In this document: positions 17,603-25,297 of the stretch, piece by piece
Layout of the letters: each line of letters starts with the position of its first letter
Position numbering within the stretch: position 1 is the stretch's first letter
Assembly: GCA_015665415.1 (NCBI GenBank)
Contig: JADFAE010000016.1
Location: 118,773-182,772, forward strand
Length of the DNA: 64,000 nucleotides
Source: Roseobacter sp.
GTDB taxonomy: Bacteria; Pseudomonadota; Alphaproteobacteria; Rhodobacterales; Rhodobacteraceae
Direction of reading: 5' to 3'
The notes under the pieces: model-generated
The model's input: the letters and a program-made list of their open reading frames with translations, nothing else
Database searches by the model: none
Told to the model about the DNA's origin: nothing
Translations under genes and position numbers: made by a program

Positions 17603-18288
17603 CAGATTGGGCTGCATTCACACTGGCGATGAGCGCATTTCTGTGCAGCCATTTTGTCCCGCGTCTTTGGGGCCTGCGTGAAAAACTCATCGCGCGGTTT
17701 GGTCGTCGGGGCTATTTTACAGCCTATGGGGGGCTGTCGCTGATCCTGCTGGCCTGGGTGGTCGTTGCGGCGGGTCGCGCGCCTTATCTGGAGATCTGGC
17801 CGCAACAGCCCTGGATGCGCTGGCTGCCCAATTTCATGGTGCCACTGGCCTTTGTGCTCGCCACCTGCGGCATCGGCGTAGCCAATGCCAATACATTGGG
17901 TGGATCACGCTCCAGGAGTTTTGAAGCAACCAACCCCGGTTTTGCCGCTGTCAGCCGTCATCCTCTCCTGCTGGCGTTGTTGTTCTGGGCGCTGGCGCAT
18001 TTGGTCGCCAATGGTGATCTTGCCCATGCCCTGCTGTTTGGCTGCTTTGCCGCTTTCCCGCTTGTGGCCATGTGGGCGTTTGACAAAAAAACCGCGCGAC
18101 AGTCGGCTGAGAACTCCGTTGATGTCATTGCCCATACCTCTTGGCTTTCGCTCACCCCTTTTCTGCATGTGTCATGGTGGCGTCAGAACCTGCGCCCTGT
18201 CGTGTTGCGCACAATGCTGGGCCTGTTTCTCTGGGCCGGAGCGCTGCATCTGCATGAGAGGGTGATCGGTGTTTGGCCTTTTCCCTAA
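17599..18288 (+). CDS. nnrU: NnrU family membrane protein
   Basis: A 229-residue protein with six or so hydrophobic segments and the family features LFLCSHFVPR-like opening, RGYFTAYGGLSLILLAWV and SRHPLLLALLFWALAHL. NnrU proteins are membrane partners required for full nitrite/NO reductase activity in denitrifiers and are related to isoprenylcysteine-methyltransferase-like folds. The ATG overlaps the stop of the nnrT remnant (ATGA). The gene is intact, although its partner norCB is not present here. Confidence 0.88.
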   Translation: MTDWAAFTLAMSAFLCSHFVPRLWGLREKLIARFGRRGYFTAYGGLSLILLAWVVVAAGRAPYLEIWPQQPWMRWLPNFMVPLAFVLATCGIGVANANTLGGSRSRSFEATNPGFAAVSRHPLLLALLFWALAHLVANGDLAHALLFGCFAAFPLVAMWAFDKKTARQSAENSVDVIAHTSWLSLTPFLHVSWWRQNLRPVVLRTMLGLFLWAGALHLHERVIGVWPFP

Positions 18289-18300
18289 CGATCCTGCGTG

Positions 18301-18999
18301 TCAGGCCCCTGTTGCCGCCTGTTGCAGCCGTCTGAAACTCATCGAGATATGGGCGCGCTGGATATGCGCCACCGCCTCAAGGTCACCAGCGCGCAAGGCG
18401 AGCTGGATCGCCTCCAGCTCATGCTGGAAAATACGGAATTCCTCTTGCAGGTCGAGTTGCGCCTCCTGCGCCGCCCGCAGCCATAGCCGTTTGGTTTGAA
18501 AATACAGCCGCTCCAGGGTCTGGCGCAGCGGCAAATTGCCTGTGAGCTGCAACAGGGCCTGAAACACGTCGATATCAAATTGAGTGAAGGCACGCGGGCT
18601 GCCCTTGCCTATGATCTCTGCACCGCGCGCGACAAGTAGATCGAACTGAGCCAGAAACTTTGCATCCGGCGGTACGGGATCCAGCCGCGCGGTCAGCTCG
18701 GTCAGCTCGACCCGCAGCCGGTAGACCTGCTCCAACTCGGCAATGTCGGCGTCGGTGACCAGGGTGCCAACCCCATGGTGCGATTGCACCAGGCCTTCGT
18801 CTTCGAGCCGAGCCAGCACCCGGCGGATCGGGGTGCGGCTGGTGCCGAATTCCTCGGCCAAGGTCACCTCTGACAGGCGGGTTCCCGGCAAATAATCGAG
18901 CAGACAAATCCGCTGGCGGATTTCATGATGCATCAAATCATGGCGATCACGCACCGACAGCGCGGCATCGCCTGTGTTTTCCTGAGAAAGATCCGTCAC
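18301..18999 (-). CDS. GntR/FCD-family transcriptional regulator
   Basis: A 232-residue regulator with an N-terminal GntR winged helix (about 20-85; TLAEEFGTSRTPIRRVLARLEDEGL) and a helical FCD effector domain (about 95-220). The GTG start at 18999 directly follows the TAG of the upstream deacetylase gene, so it is the last gene of a three-gene operon with the deacetylase and ectoine hydrolase genes. FadR/FCD proteins usually bind TnGT-N-ACnA dyads; two such dyads occur in the divergent promoter at 21345-21508, which suggests autoregulation of the whole module. Confidence 0.85.
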   Translation of the reverse strand: MTDLSQENTGDAALSVRDRHDLMHHEIRQRICLLDYLPGTRLSEVTLAEEFGTSRTPIRRVLARLEDEGLVQSHHGVGTLVTDADIAELEQVYRLRVELTELTARLDPVPPDAKFLAQFDLLVARGAEIIGKGSPRAFTQFDIDVFQALLQLTGNLPLRQTLERLYFQTKRLWLRAAQEAQLDLQEEFRIFQHELEAIQLALRAGDLEAVAHIQRAHISMSFRRLQQAATGA

Positions 19000-20154
19000 C
19001 TAAAGATGGCCTCCCAGCCGCTGCAGCATCCCCAGACATTGGCCAAGCTGGTCCAGGGCGAGATATTCATCCGCCTTGTGGGCCTGCGCGATCGAGCCCG
19101 GACCACAGACCACCACATCCATGCCAAGAGCCTGAAATATGCCGGCCTCGGTGCCAAAGGCAACCAGATCGGCCCCATTGGCCCCGGTGAGTTCAGACAC
19201 AATTCGGCGGGCCTCGTTTTCCTCGGTGGGGATCAGCCCGGCCACTTCGCCGATGGTTTCCACCGTGATTTCGGCCTCAGGATGGATCTGGCGCATCTGC
19301 GGCAACAGCTCTCCGTCGATCAACTGACGCAGGGCGGATTTGACAAACTCGGCGTCGCTGGCCTGCACCGGGCGCATTTCCCAATCCACCTGCGCCTTTG
19401 AGGCGATAACGTTATGCGCGACACCGCCATGCATGGCCCCCACATTCACGGTAGTCCAGGGTGGCTCAAACCGACTGCCTGCAGGCGCCAGGCCGCGCAG
19501 AGAGGTCTTCAACTGCAACAGCTTGGCCACATACCGTGCCGCAAATTCCACCGCATTGACGCCCAGATCCGGGGCAGATCCGTGCCCTTCCAGCCCGTGA
19601 AAATGCGTGCTGTATTCATAGCAGCCCTTGTGCCCCTCGATGACCCGCATCTCGGTTGGCTCACCGATGATGGCCAGCCCCGGCGTCAGCCCGCGCGCCT
19701 TGAGATCTTCGGCCAGGTGCTGGGCACCAAAACAGCCAACCTCCTCGTCATAAGTATAGGCAAAATGCACCGGTCGGCGGTTCACCTGCTGCGCATAGAG
19801 AGGGGCCATTGCCAATGTGGCCGCAATAAAGCCCTTCATGTCGCAGCTGCCCCGGCCATAAAGCCGCCCCTCCCGTTCAACCAAGGCAAAAGGATCGCTG
19901 CTCCAGTTTTGATCCGTCACCGGCACCACATCGCTATGCCCCGAAAGCAGAATGCCGCCGTCTTCCTCGGGGCCAAGGGTCGCAAAGAGATTGGCCTTGC
20001 GCCCACAGGGCGAGGCCGTGATATCCACCCTGGCACCGCAGTCCTCCAGCAGGCCTGCCGCATAGGCGATGAGATCCTGATTGCTCTCGCTGGAGACCGT
20101 GGGGAAGGCGATCAGATCGCCCAGGATCTCGCGGGTTCGGGCCAGGGCCTGCAT
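19000..20154 (-). CDS. M20-family deacetylase, acetylornithine deacetylase (ArgE)-like
   Basis: A 384-residue metallo-deacetylase of the ArgE/DapE family. Zinc-site residues are visible: His-x-Asp in SGHSDVVPV (about 70-78), Asp in GRGSCDMKG (about 100-108), Glu-Glu in TYDEEVGCFG (about 135-140), EPTEMR, and the C-terminal His in SIAQAHKADEY. ArgE removes the acetyl group from N2-acetylornithine. Here the gene lies 5 bp downstream of a doeA ectoine hydrolase and next to an aminotransferase, so it may instead deacetylate N2-acetyl-2,4-diaminobutyrate, one methylene shorter, taking the role of DoeB. That substrate is inferred from context. Confidence 0.85.
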   Translation of the reverse strand: MQALARTREILGDLIAFPTVSSESNQDLIAYAAGLLEDCGARVDITASPCGRKANLFATLGPEEDGGILLSGHSDVVPVTDQNWSSDPFALVEREGRLYGRGSCDMKGFIAATLAMAPLYAQQVNRRPVHFAYTYDEEVGCFGAQHLAEDLKARGLTPGLAIIGEPTEMRVIEGHKGCYEYSTHFHGLEGHGSAPDLGVNAVEFAARYVAKLLQLKTSLRGLAPAGSRFEPPWTTVNVGAMHGGVAHNVIASKAQVDWEMRPVQASDAEFVKSALRQLIDGELLPQMRQIHPEAEITVETIGEVAGLIPTEENEARRIVSELTGANGADLVAFGTEAGIFQALGMDVVVCGPGSIAQAHKADEYLALDQLGQCLGMLQRLGGHL

Positions 20155-20159
20155 CTGCC

Positions 20160-21344
20160 CTAAGCCTTGACGAAGAGCTTGCGCTCAACATTACACAGGG
20201 TCTCTGCCGCGCCACTGTCGGTGATCAGGATGGTCTCAGTGGTCTCCAGCCCCCAGGTGTCCATCCACAGGGCGGGCATAAAGTGAAACACCATGCCTGG
20301 CTCCAGCACCGTTTGGTCTTCGCTGCGAATGGAGGCGCTGCGCTCGCCCCAGTCGGGCGGATAGCTGAGGCCTATGGGATAGCCACAACGCCCCTCGCGG
20401 TGGATGCCATGTTTCTGCAGCACCCCGATAAAAGCATTGGCGATATCGCAGGTACGGTTGCCAGCACGGGCGGCCTCAAGCCCCGCTTCGATGCCTTCCA
20501 GCTGGGCCTCCTCTGCCGCCAGAACCTCTGGCGGGGGCGTGCCCAGATAGACCGTCCGGCACAGCGGCGCATGATAGCGGCGATAGCAGCCGGACAGCTC
20601 AAAAAAGGTCGCTTCGCCCTCTCGCATAGGCGTGCCGTCCCAGGTGAGATGGGCGGCCGTCGCATCCAACCCCGAGGGCGTCAGCGGTACAATCGCCGGG
20701 TAATCGCCCCAGATGTCATCGACGCCGGTAATGCCTGCGTGAAAAATATCTGCCACCAGTTCATTCTTGCGCAGACCGGGTGCGGCGCGGTCGATCGCCG
20801 TGGCCATGACCTTTTCAGAGATCCGCGCCGCCTTGCGGATGAACCCGATCTCATCCTGTGATTTCACCAATCGCTGCCAATTGACCAATGCTGTGGCATC
20901 CATGAGCTGCGCCTGCGGCAGCTCTTGGGCCAGCACCGCATGGGCCTTAGCTGAGTAGTAGTAATTCTCCATCTCGACGCCGATGCGCCCCGCCTCAAAC
21001 CCCAGGGCGCGGATATGGGTGGCAAGATCCTGCATCGGATGACAGGTCGTGGACTGCACATAATGATCGCCGTAGCCATGGATTTGATCCGCCCCCATCC
21101 AGCAGGTGCGCCCGGCCCCGATACTGTCCATGTAACGCCCCCACCAGATCGGATCCCCCTCAAGCCCCAAGAGAACCCCCTGATGCACATAAAAGGACCA
21201 GCCGTCATAGCCGGTCAGCCAGGCCTGGTTCGAGGGATCGGTAACAAAGAGCAGCTCGATCCCGGCCTGCTGCATGGCAGCGCGGGTCTTGGCGATGCGG
21301 CGGGCGTATTCAGCCTGGCTGAACGGGGCGTTTCCTGGGGCCAA
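20160..21344 (-). CDS. doeA: Ectoine hydrolase (DoeA/EutD), M24 family
   Basis: A 394-residue creatinase/aminopeptidase-fold protein. I start it at TTG 21344 with a GGAAAGGA site 7 nt upstream, because the frame before it has no family similarity. Diagnostic stretches are VTDPSNQAWLTGYDGWSFYV, WWGRYMDSIGA, GDYPAIVPLTPSG, HLTWDG and GYPIGLSYPPDWGER, as in characterised ectoine hydrolases that open ectoine to N-acetyl-diaminobutyrate. It heads a minus-strand operon with a deacetylase and a GntR regulator and is divergent from the aminotransferase. A generic Xaa-Pro peptidase is less likely given the pattern. Confidence 0.85.
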   Translation of the reverse strand: MAPGNAPFSQAEYARRIAKTRAAMQQAGIELLFVTDPSNQAWLTGYDGWSFYVHQGVLLGLEGDPIWWGRYMDSIGAGRTCWMGADQIHGYGDHYVQSTTCHPMQDLATHIRALGFEAGRIGVEMENYYYSAKAHAVLAQELPQAQLMDATALVNWQRLVKSQDEIGFIRKAARISEKVMATAIDRAAPGLRKNELVADIFHAGITGVDDIWGDYPAIVPLTPSGLDATAAHLTWDGTPMREGEATFFELSGCYRRYHAPLCRTVYLGTPPPEVLAAEEAQLEGIEAGLEAARAGNRTCDIANAFIGVLQKHGIHREGRCGYPIGLSYPPDWGERSASIRSEDQTVLEPGMVFHFMPALWMDTWGLETTETILITDSGAAETLCNVERKLFVKA

Positions 21345-21375
21345 CTGGCAATCCTTTCCGATAGCATGATATTTC

Positions 21376-21394
21376 TTGATGTATACAACATCAA
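21376..21394. promoter_or_regulatory. Inverted repeat, candidate GntR operator 1
   Basis: Perfect 7-bp arms TTGATGT/ACATCAA with a 5-bp spacer, containing the core ATGTATACAA that fits the FadR-type TnGT-N2-ACnA pattern. It lies 32 bp upstream of the doeA TTG start in the doeA/aminotransferase intergenic region. The GntR/FCD protein at 18301 is the obvious candidate binder. Confidence 0.5.
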
Positions 21395-21461
21395 ATTTCA
21401 AATGGCATTTAACCAGAATTACTGGCAAGTTTCCCAGCAAAGGCAAGTGATTCATTTGCTG

Positions 21462-21471
21462 TTGTACACAA
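21462..21471. promoter_or_regulatory. Candidate GntR operator 2
   Basis: TTGTACACAA, a short dyad sharing the GTAYACAA core with the 21376 repeat. It lies 38 bp upstream of the aminotransferase ATG on the other side of the divergent promoter, consistent with one regulator controlling both directions. Confidence 0.4.
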
Positions 21472-21508
21472 ATATTCAACAACCACGCGACAACCACAGG
21501 AAAACATC

Positions 21509-22885
21509 ATGCTGAAGAACGACCAACTCGACCAATGGGATCGCGAGAATTTCTTTCACCCCTCCACCCATCTGGCACAGCATGCCCGCGGCGAAAGCCC
21601 CAATCGCGTGATCAAAACCGCCAGCGGCGTGCATATCGAGGATCGAGACGGCAACCAACTGCTGGATGCCTTTGCCGGGCTCTATTGTGTCAATGTCGGC
21701 TATGGCCGCCCCGAAATCGCCGAGGCAATCGCAGCCCAGGCCAAGGAGCTGGCCTATTACCACTCCTATGTCGGTCACGGCACCGAGGCTTCGATCACCC
21801 TGTCCAAGATGATCCTGGACCGCGCGCCCGCCAATATGTCCAAGGTCTATTTTGGCCTCGGCGGCTCTGACGCGAACGAGACCAACGTCAAACTGATCTG
21901 GTATTACAATAACATCCTGGGGCGTCCGGAAAAGAAAAAGATCATCTCGCGCTGGCGCGGCTATCACGGCTCCGGTCTGGTCACCGGTTCGCTGACGGGG
22001 CTTGAGCTGTTTCACAAAAAATTCGACCTGCCGCTGGCCCAAGTCCTCCACACCGAAGCCCCCTATTACTTCCGCCGGGACGACCTAGCACAAAGCGAGG
22101 AACAGTTTGTCGCCCATTGCGTCCAAGAGCTGGAAGCGATGATCGAGCGCGAAGGCGCGGATACCATTGCCGCCTTCATCGGCGAACCGGTTCTGGGCAC
22201 CGGTGGCATCGTGCCGCCGCCAGTCGGCTATTGGGCAGCCATTCAGGCGGTGCTGAAGAAACACGACATTCTGCTGGTTGCCGATGAGGTCGTCACCGGC
22301 TTTGGCCGCCTTGGCTCCATGTTTGGCTCCGATCACTATGGCCTTGAGGCCGACATCATCACCATCGCCAAGGGCCTTACCTCGGCCTATGCGCCGCTGT
22401 CCGGTTCGATTGTCAGCGACAAGGTCTGGAAGGTGCTGGAGCAAGGCACCGATGAAAACGGCCCCATCGGTCATGGCTGGACCTATTCGGCGCATCCCAT
22501 CGGAGCCGCCGCTGGCGTTGCCAATCTCAAACTGATCGATGAACTTAATCTGGTCGAAAACGCAGGCTCCACCGGGGCCTATCTTCAGCACAGCCTGCGT
22601 GAGGCTCTTGGAGATCACCCTCATGTTGGCGACATTCGCGGTGAGGGCATGCTCTGCGCGGTGGAATTCGTGCAGGACCGCGAGACACGCCAGTTCTTTG
22701 ACGCCGCCGACAAGATCGGGCCACAGGTCTCTGCCACCCTACTGGCCCAAGACAGCGTCATCGCGCGCGCCATGCCACAGGGCGACATCCTGGGCTTTGC
22801 TCCGCCCTTCTGCCTCAGCCGCGCCGAGGCCGACACCATTGTTGCCGCCACCAAACGCGCAGTTGAAACAGTTTTACCCAGTTAA
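21509..22885 (+). CDS. Class III aminotransferase, DoeD-like (2,4-diaminobutyrate / omega-amino acid)
   Basis: A 458-residue PLP enzyme of the class III fold (ornithine/omega-amino-acid aminotransferases). Visible landmarks are GSDANETNVKLIWYYNN near 125, the SRWRGYHGSG turn, the ADEVVTGFGR cofactor Asp region near 255 and the PLP lysine in TIAKGLTSAYAP near 285. It is divergent from doeA with 164 bp between. In ectoine breakdown such an enzyme (DoeD) converts 2,4-diaminobutyrate to aspartate semialdehyde; taurine or beta-alanine aminotransferases share the fold, so substrate rests on context. Confidence 0.82.
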   Translation: MLKNDQLDQWDRENFFHPSTHLAQHARGESPNRVIKTASGVHIEDRDGNQLLDAFAGLYCVNVGYGRPEIAEAIAAQAKELAYYHSYVGHGTEASITLSKMILDRAPANMSKVYFGLGGSDANETNVKLIWYYNNILGRPEKKKIISRWRGYHGSGLVTGSLTGLELFHKKFDLPLAQVLHTEAPYYFRRDDLAQSEEQFVAHCVQELEAMIEREGADTIAAFIGEPVLGTGGIVPPPVGYWAAIQAVLKKHDILLVADEVVTGFGRLGSMFGSDHYGLEADIITIAKGLTSAYAPLSGSIVSDKVWKVLEQGTDENGPIGHGWTYSAHPIGAAAGVANLKLIDELNLVENAGSTGAYLQHSLREALGDHPHVGDIRGEGMLCAVEFVQDRETRQFFDAADKIGPQVSATLLAQDSVIARAMPQGDILGFAPPFCLSRAEADTIVAATKRAVETVLPS

Positions 22886-22927
22886 GGCCACCGGACCCAA
22901 CGCGTTGACGTGACACTACTTTACTGA

Positions 22928-22958
22928 AACTGGTGCTTCTCTTGGAGGTGCCAGTTTT
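22928..22958 (+). terminator. Possible terminator after the aminotransferase gene
   Basis: An AACTGG/CCAGTT stem, extended by wobble pairs, precedes TTTT 43 bp after the stop codon at 22885. The stem is weak and the loop is long, so this is tentative. Confidence 0.3.
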
Positions 22959-23088
22959 GCATCCACTTCGCCGCCAACCGGCCAGTCAATCTGTGCTGAA
23001 ATGGTACATTACCCCGGGTTTCAAAAAAATGCCCCCGCCCCATTTTTGGGCCTTGTCTCCCCCGTTTTCCAGACATATACGGGTCAAC

Positions 23089-23178
23089 GGAGACGTGGCC
23101 GAGTGGTCGAAGGCGCTCCCCTGCTAAGGGAGTAGGCCCGGAAGGGTCTCGAGGGTTCGAATCCCTTCGTCTCCGCCA
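23089..23178 (+). tRNA. tRNA-Ser (GCT)
   Basis: A 90-nt class II tRNA: acceptor GGAGACG pairs with CGTCTCC, followed by the discriminator G and encoded CCA. The anticodon stem CTCCC/GGGAG holds the loop CTGCTAA, so the anticodon is GCT (reads AGC/AGU). The long variable arm (AGGCCCGGAAGGGTCT region) is typical of serine tRNAs. Its 3' end is the integration target of two tandem islands; the gene is left intact. Confidence 0.95.
23160..23178 (+). repeat. attL: 3' end of tRNA-Ser, copy 1 of the attachment core
   Basis: The 19-bp string AATCCCTTCGTCTCCGCCA, which ends the tRNA, recurs exactly at 38155-38173 and as a 14-15-bp shortened form at 44080-44094. These copies delimit two tandem islands. 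Confidence 0.9.
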
Positions 23179-23188
23179 GATTTTATAT

Positions 23189-23216
23189 AACCCGATGTGT
23201 CTCACATCGGGTTTTT
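23189..23216 (+). terminator. Rho-independent terminator just inside the island, serving tRNA-Ser
   Basis: An 11-bp perfect stem (AACCCGATGTG/CACATCGGGTT) with a 3-nt loop and a run of five T. It begins 11 bp after the tRNA, on the island side of the attachment core, so transcription of the tRNA now ends in island DNA. Confidence 0.85.
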
Positions 23217-23284
23217 CATGTCTATTCTTTAAAAAACAAGTACTTAAAACAAACTCCAGCCTGATGACTTGATTTTACGTCCTC

Positions 23285-23324
23285 AATCCCGCAACATTTC
23301 CCCGCAACAAATCCCGCAACATTT
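23285..23324. repeat. Arm-type repeats at the left end of island 1
   Basis: AATCCCGCAACATTT occurs at 23285-23299 and 23310-23324 with a third CCCGCAACA between them. The same motif recurs at the right end (38073-38096, variants at 37848-37870). Short direct repeats at both ends of an integrating element are what arm-binding sites of a tyrosine recombinase look like. The rest of 23217-23530 shows no gene. Confidence 0.55.
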
Positions 23325-23530
23325 GACATCAAACAGTCCGGGAATGTTAACATGGATGGACAAAACAAACAGCAAGGCGGTCGGGTTTCACCCAGTCTTG
23401 GCAAGCGCGCATTTTCCGCTGCCATGGCCACTTACCTCACGATTGTTGACGGCGCACTTTGCTTCGGGAAAGCACATTTTTCATTCTGCGCATCTCTGGC
23501 GTTATTGAATGAACTCAGGGGAGCGTTTCA

Positions 23531-24853
23531 GTGGGCATTGTAAATGATCGCGGCCGCTTTTACTGGGTGAAACGGGTGCCCAAGAGGTATTTGGGTCTCG
23601 TCCTGGGGGTTAACGGCAAGCCCGTTTCCCAAGTACGCCAAGCCCTTCACACCAGCGACAGAGCGGAAGCCAAGACCAAAGCAGCCCATGTTGAAGCGGC
23701 GCGCTTGAGCGAATGGGAAGCCCTTGCAACTGGCGACCATGATAATGCCCGCGCGAGCTACGAGGCTGCCAAAAGACTTTCTCGATCTCGGGGCTTTTCC
23801 TACCAACCCCTAACAGAGTTGGCGGCCACCGATCCCGTTCAACTTGCCCAAAGAATTATCTCCGTTACCGGCGAAAACTACACCAGCAAAGTGGCCGCGC
23901 AGGCTGTGCTTGGGACAGTCCCAGAAGCCCTCCCCACAATCATTGAGATGAAAGACGACTACTTTGACCTGACACGCACCCGACACCTAAAGAAAACTGC
24001 TGCTCAGCTAAAACGCTGGTGCGCCCCTCGTGACCGGGCCGTAAAGAACTTCCTGGGCGTTGTGGCTAAACGTGACGGCCGATCCACCCCTATTCCCATG
24101 CCCCTGAATGAGATCCGCCGCGATGATGCGTTAAAGTTCCGGGACTGGTGGAGCGCCCGCGTAGAGGCAGGCATGAACCCAGAAACCGCAAATAAGGACT
24201 TTGGACACCTGTCTGAAATGTGGAACACTTGGACCGAGTTGAAAAAGGTAGAGCTATCAAACCCGTTTTCCAAATTGCGCTTTGAAGTTAGAGGGCGAAA
24301 CAAAACCAAAATTCCGGCGTTTTCTCGTGATTGGATACAGGACAAGATCCTTGCGCCTGGCGCGTTGGATGGCTTGAATGATGAGGCCCGCGACATATTC
24401 TTGATGACAATCAACACGGGCCTGCGGCCCAGTGAGATAACCGACGCGCCGTTAGAAGACTACGTTCTAACGCACAATGTCCCGCACATACGGGTGCGTG
24501 AAAACGGTCGCGAGATCAAAGTGGAGCATACGGAACGCGACATGCCGTTAACCGGTATTTCCCTAAAGGCTGCCCAGCGGATCGTGGCTCGCCAAGGCAT
24601 CCAACGCTATCGAAACAAGGCAAACTCATGGTCTGCGCTGGTCAATAAATACCTCAGCAATAATGGCCTGAAACAAACGCCAAAGCACGTGGCTTATTCT
24701 ATACGCCACTACGTTGAGGATTCCCTTTTGGCGGCAAAGGTAGATGATCGGGTTCGCGCAGACATTCTTGGCCATAAATATAAACGGCCAAACTACGGCG
24801 ACGGCGGCGCACTGGTGGGCCGTCGTGACGCATTGGAGTTGATTGCGCTATAG
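23531..24853 (+). CDS. Tyrosine recombinase / site-specific integrase of island 1
   Basis: A 440-residue integrase starting at GTG 23531. The N-terminus (GRFYWVKRVPKRYLGLVLG) resembles the DUF6538 arm-binding region, the middle is a SAM-like core-binding domain, and the catalytic domain shows the first Arg in NTGLRPSEITDAP (about 300), the second Arg in YSIRHYVEDS (about 395), LGHKYKRPNYGDGG with the likely Tyr nucleophile (about 420). The usual first His of the HxxR box reads Tyr. It should catalyse recombination at the tRNA-Ser att cores. The coding sequence runs past the short minus-strand gene at 24699. Confidence 0.9.
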   Translation: MGIVNDRGRFYWVKRVPKRYLGLVLGVNGKPVSQVRQALHTSDRAEAKTKAAHVEAARLSEWEALATGDHDNARASYEAAKRLSRSRGFSYQPLTELAATDPVQLAQRIISVTGENYTSKVAAQAVLGTVPEALPTIIEMKDDYFDLTRTRHLKKTAAQLKRWCAPRDRAVKNFLGVVAKRDGRSTPIPMPLNEIRRDDALKFRDWWSARVEAGMNPETANKDFGHLSEMWNTWTELKKVELSNPFSKLRFEVRGRNKTKIPAFSRDWIQDKILAPGALDGLNDEARDIFLMTINTGLRPSEITDAPLEDYVLTHNVPHIRVRENGREIKVEHTERDMPLTGISLKAAQRIVARQGIQRYRNKANSWSALVNKYLSNNGLKQTPKHVAYSIRHYVEDSLLAAKVDDRVRADILGHKYKRPNYGDGGALVGRRDALELIAL

Positions 24854-25037
24854 ATTGCTCGGCTGAAGTTTTTGCAATCCTTTTTGCCCTCGCCACGGCA
24901 GAGGAATTTCCCGTCAAAACTTCCAACTCTTCCTCCATCCGAATAAATGCAGGCAAGAATTCATCCCCAAAGAGGGCTACCAACTGCGCTGCACCCTCTA
25001 AAGCGCGCCGGATTTTCTTTTCCCGCTCACTCGACAT
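24699..25037 (-). CDS. Small island protein related to the adjacent Fis-like protein
   Basis: A 112-residue frame from ATG 25037. Its first 50 residues (SEREKKIRRALEGAAQLVALFGDEF then RMEEELE) align with the start of the next protein at 25281 (SEKRLRRAHQKAAIIVASGHADLLAIFERLEQEVE), so the two are paralogues, but the helix-turn-helix half is replaced by a basic tail (RRRRRS). The 3' 155 bp overlap the end of the integrase gene on the other strand. It may be a decayed copy; function unknown. Confidence 0.5.
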   Translation of the reverse strand: MSSEREKKIRRALEGAAQLVALFGDEFLPAFIRMEEELEVLTGNSSAVARAKRIAKTSAEQSIAQSTPMRHDGPPVRRRRRSLAVYIYGQECLREPDHLPLPPKGNPQRSGV

Positions 25038-25281
25038 GGCAGAGCACTCGCAGGCCTAAGAGGCGAAACTTGCAAATGAAACCCTGGAAAGTCGTCCCTA
25101 CTATTCGGGCCGCTTCAGCCACGTTTCCATTTGAACCATTTAGCGCGCAACCAAAGTAATGGCGCTCCACCTCCTGCTCCAACCTTTCGAAGATTGCCAG
25201 CAGGTCAGCATGACCACTTGCAACGATTATCGCTGCTTTCTGGTGCGCCCTTCTGAGCCGTTTTTCTGATACATTTACCAA
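25027..25281 (-). CDS. Small Fis-type helix-turn-helix protein
   Basis: An 84-residue protein starting at TTG 25281. The C-terminal half (VERHYFGCALNGSNGNVAEAARIVGTTFQGF) resembles the Fis/NtrC C-terminal HTH and aligns with the neighbour at 25298. Such small Fis-like proteins are common regulators on alphaproteobacterial islands. It overlaps the downstream gene by 11 bp. Confidence 0.55.
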   Translation of the reverse strand: MVNVSEKRLRRAHQKAAIIVASGHADLLAIFERLEQEVERHYFGCALNGSNGNVAEAARIVGTTFQGFICKFRLLGLRVLCHVE

Positions 25282-25297
25282 AAACTGACCGCCGCCG

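Noticed and set aside
23352..23543. Short plus-strand frame between attL and the integrase
   Set aside because: No ribosome site and no family; the region is occupied by arm-type repeats and the terminator.
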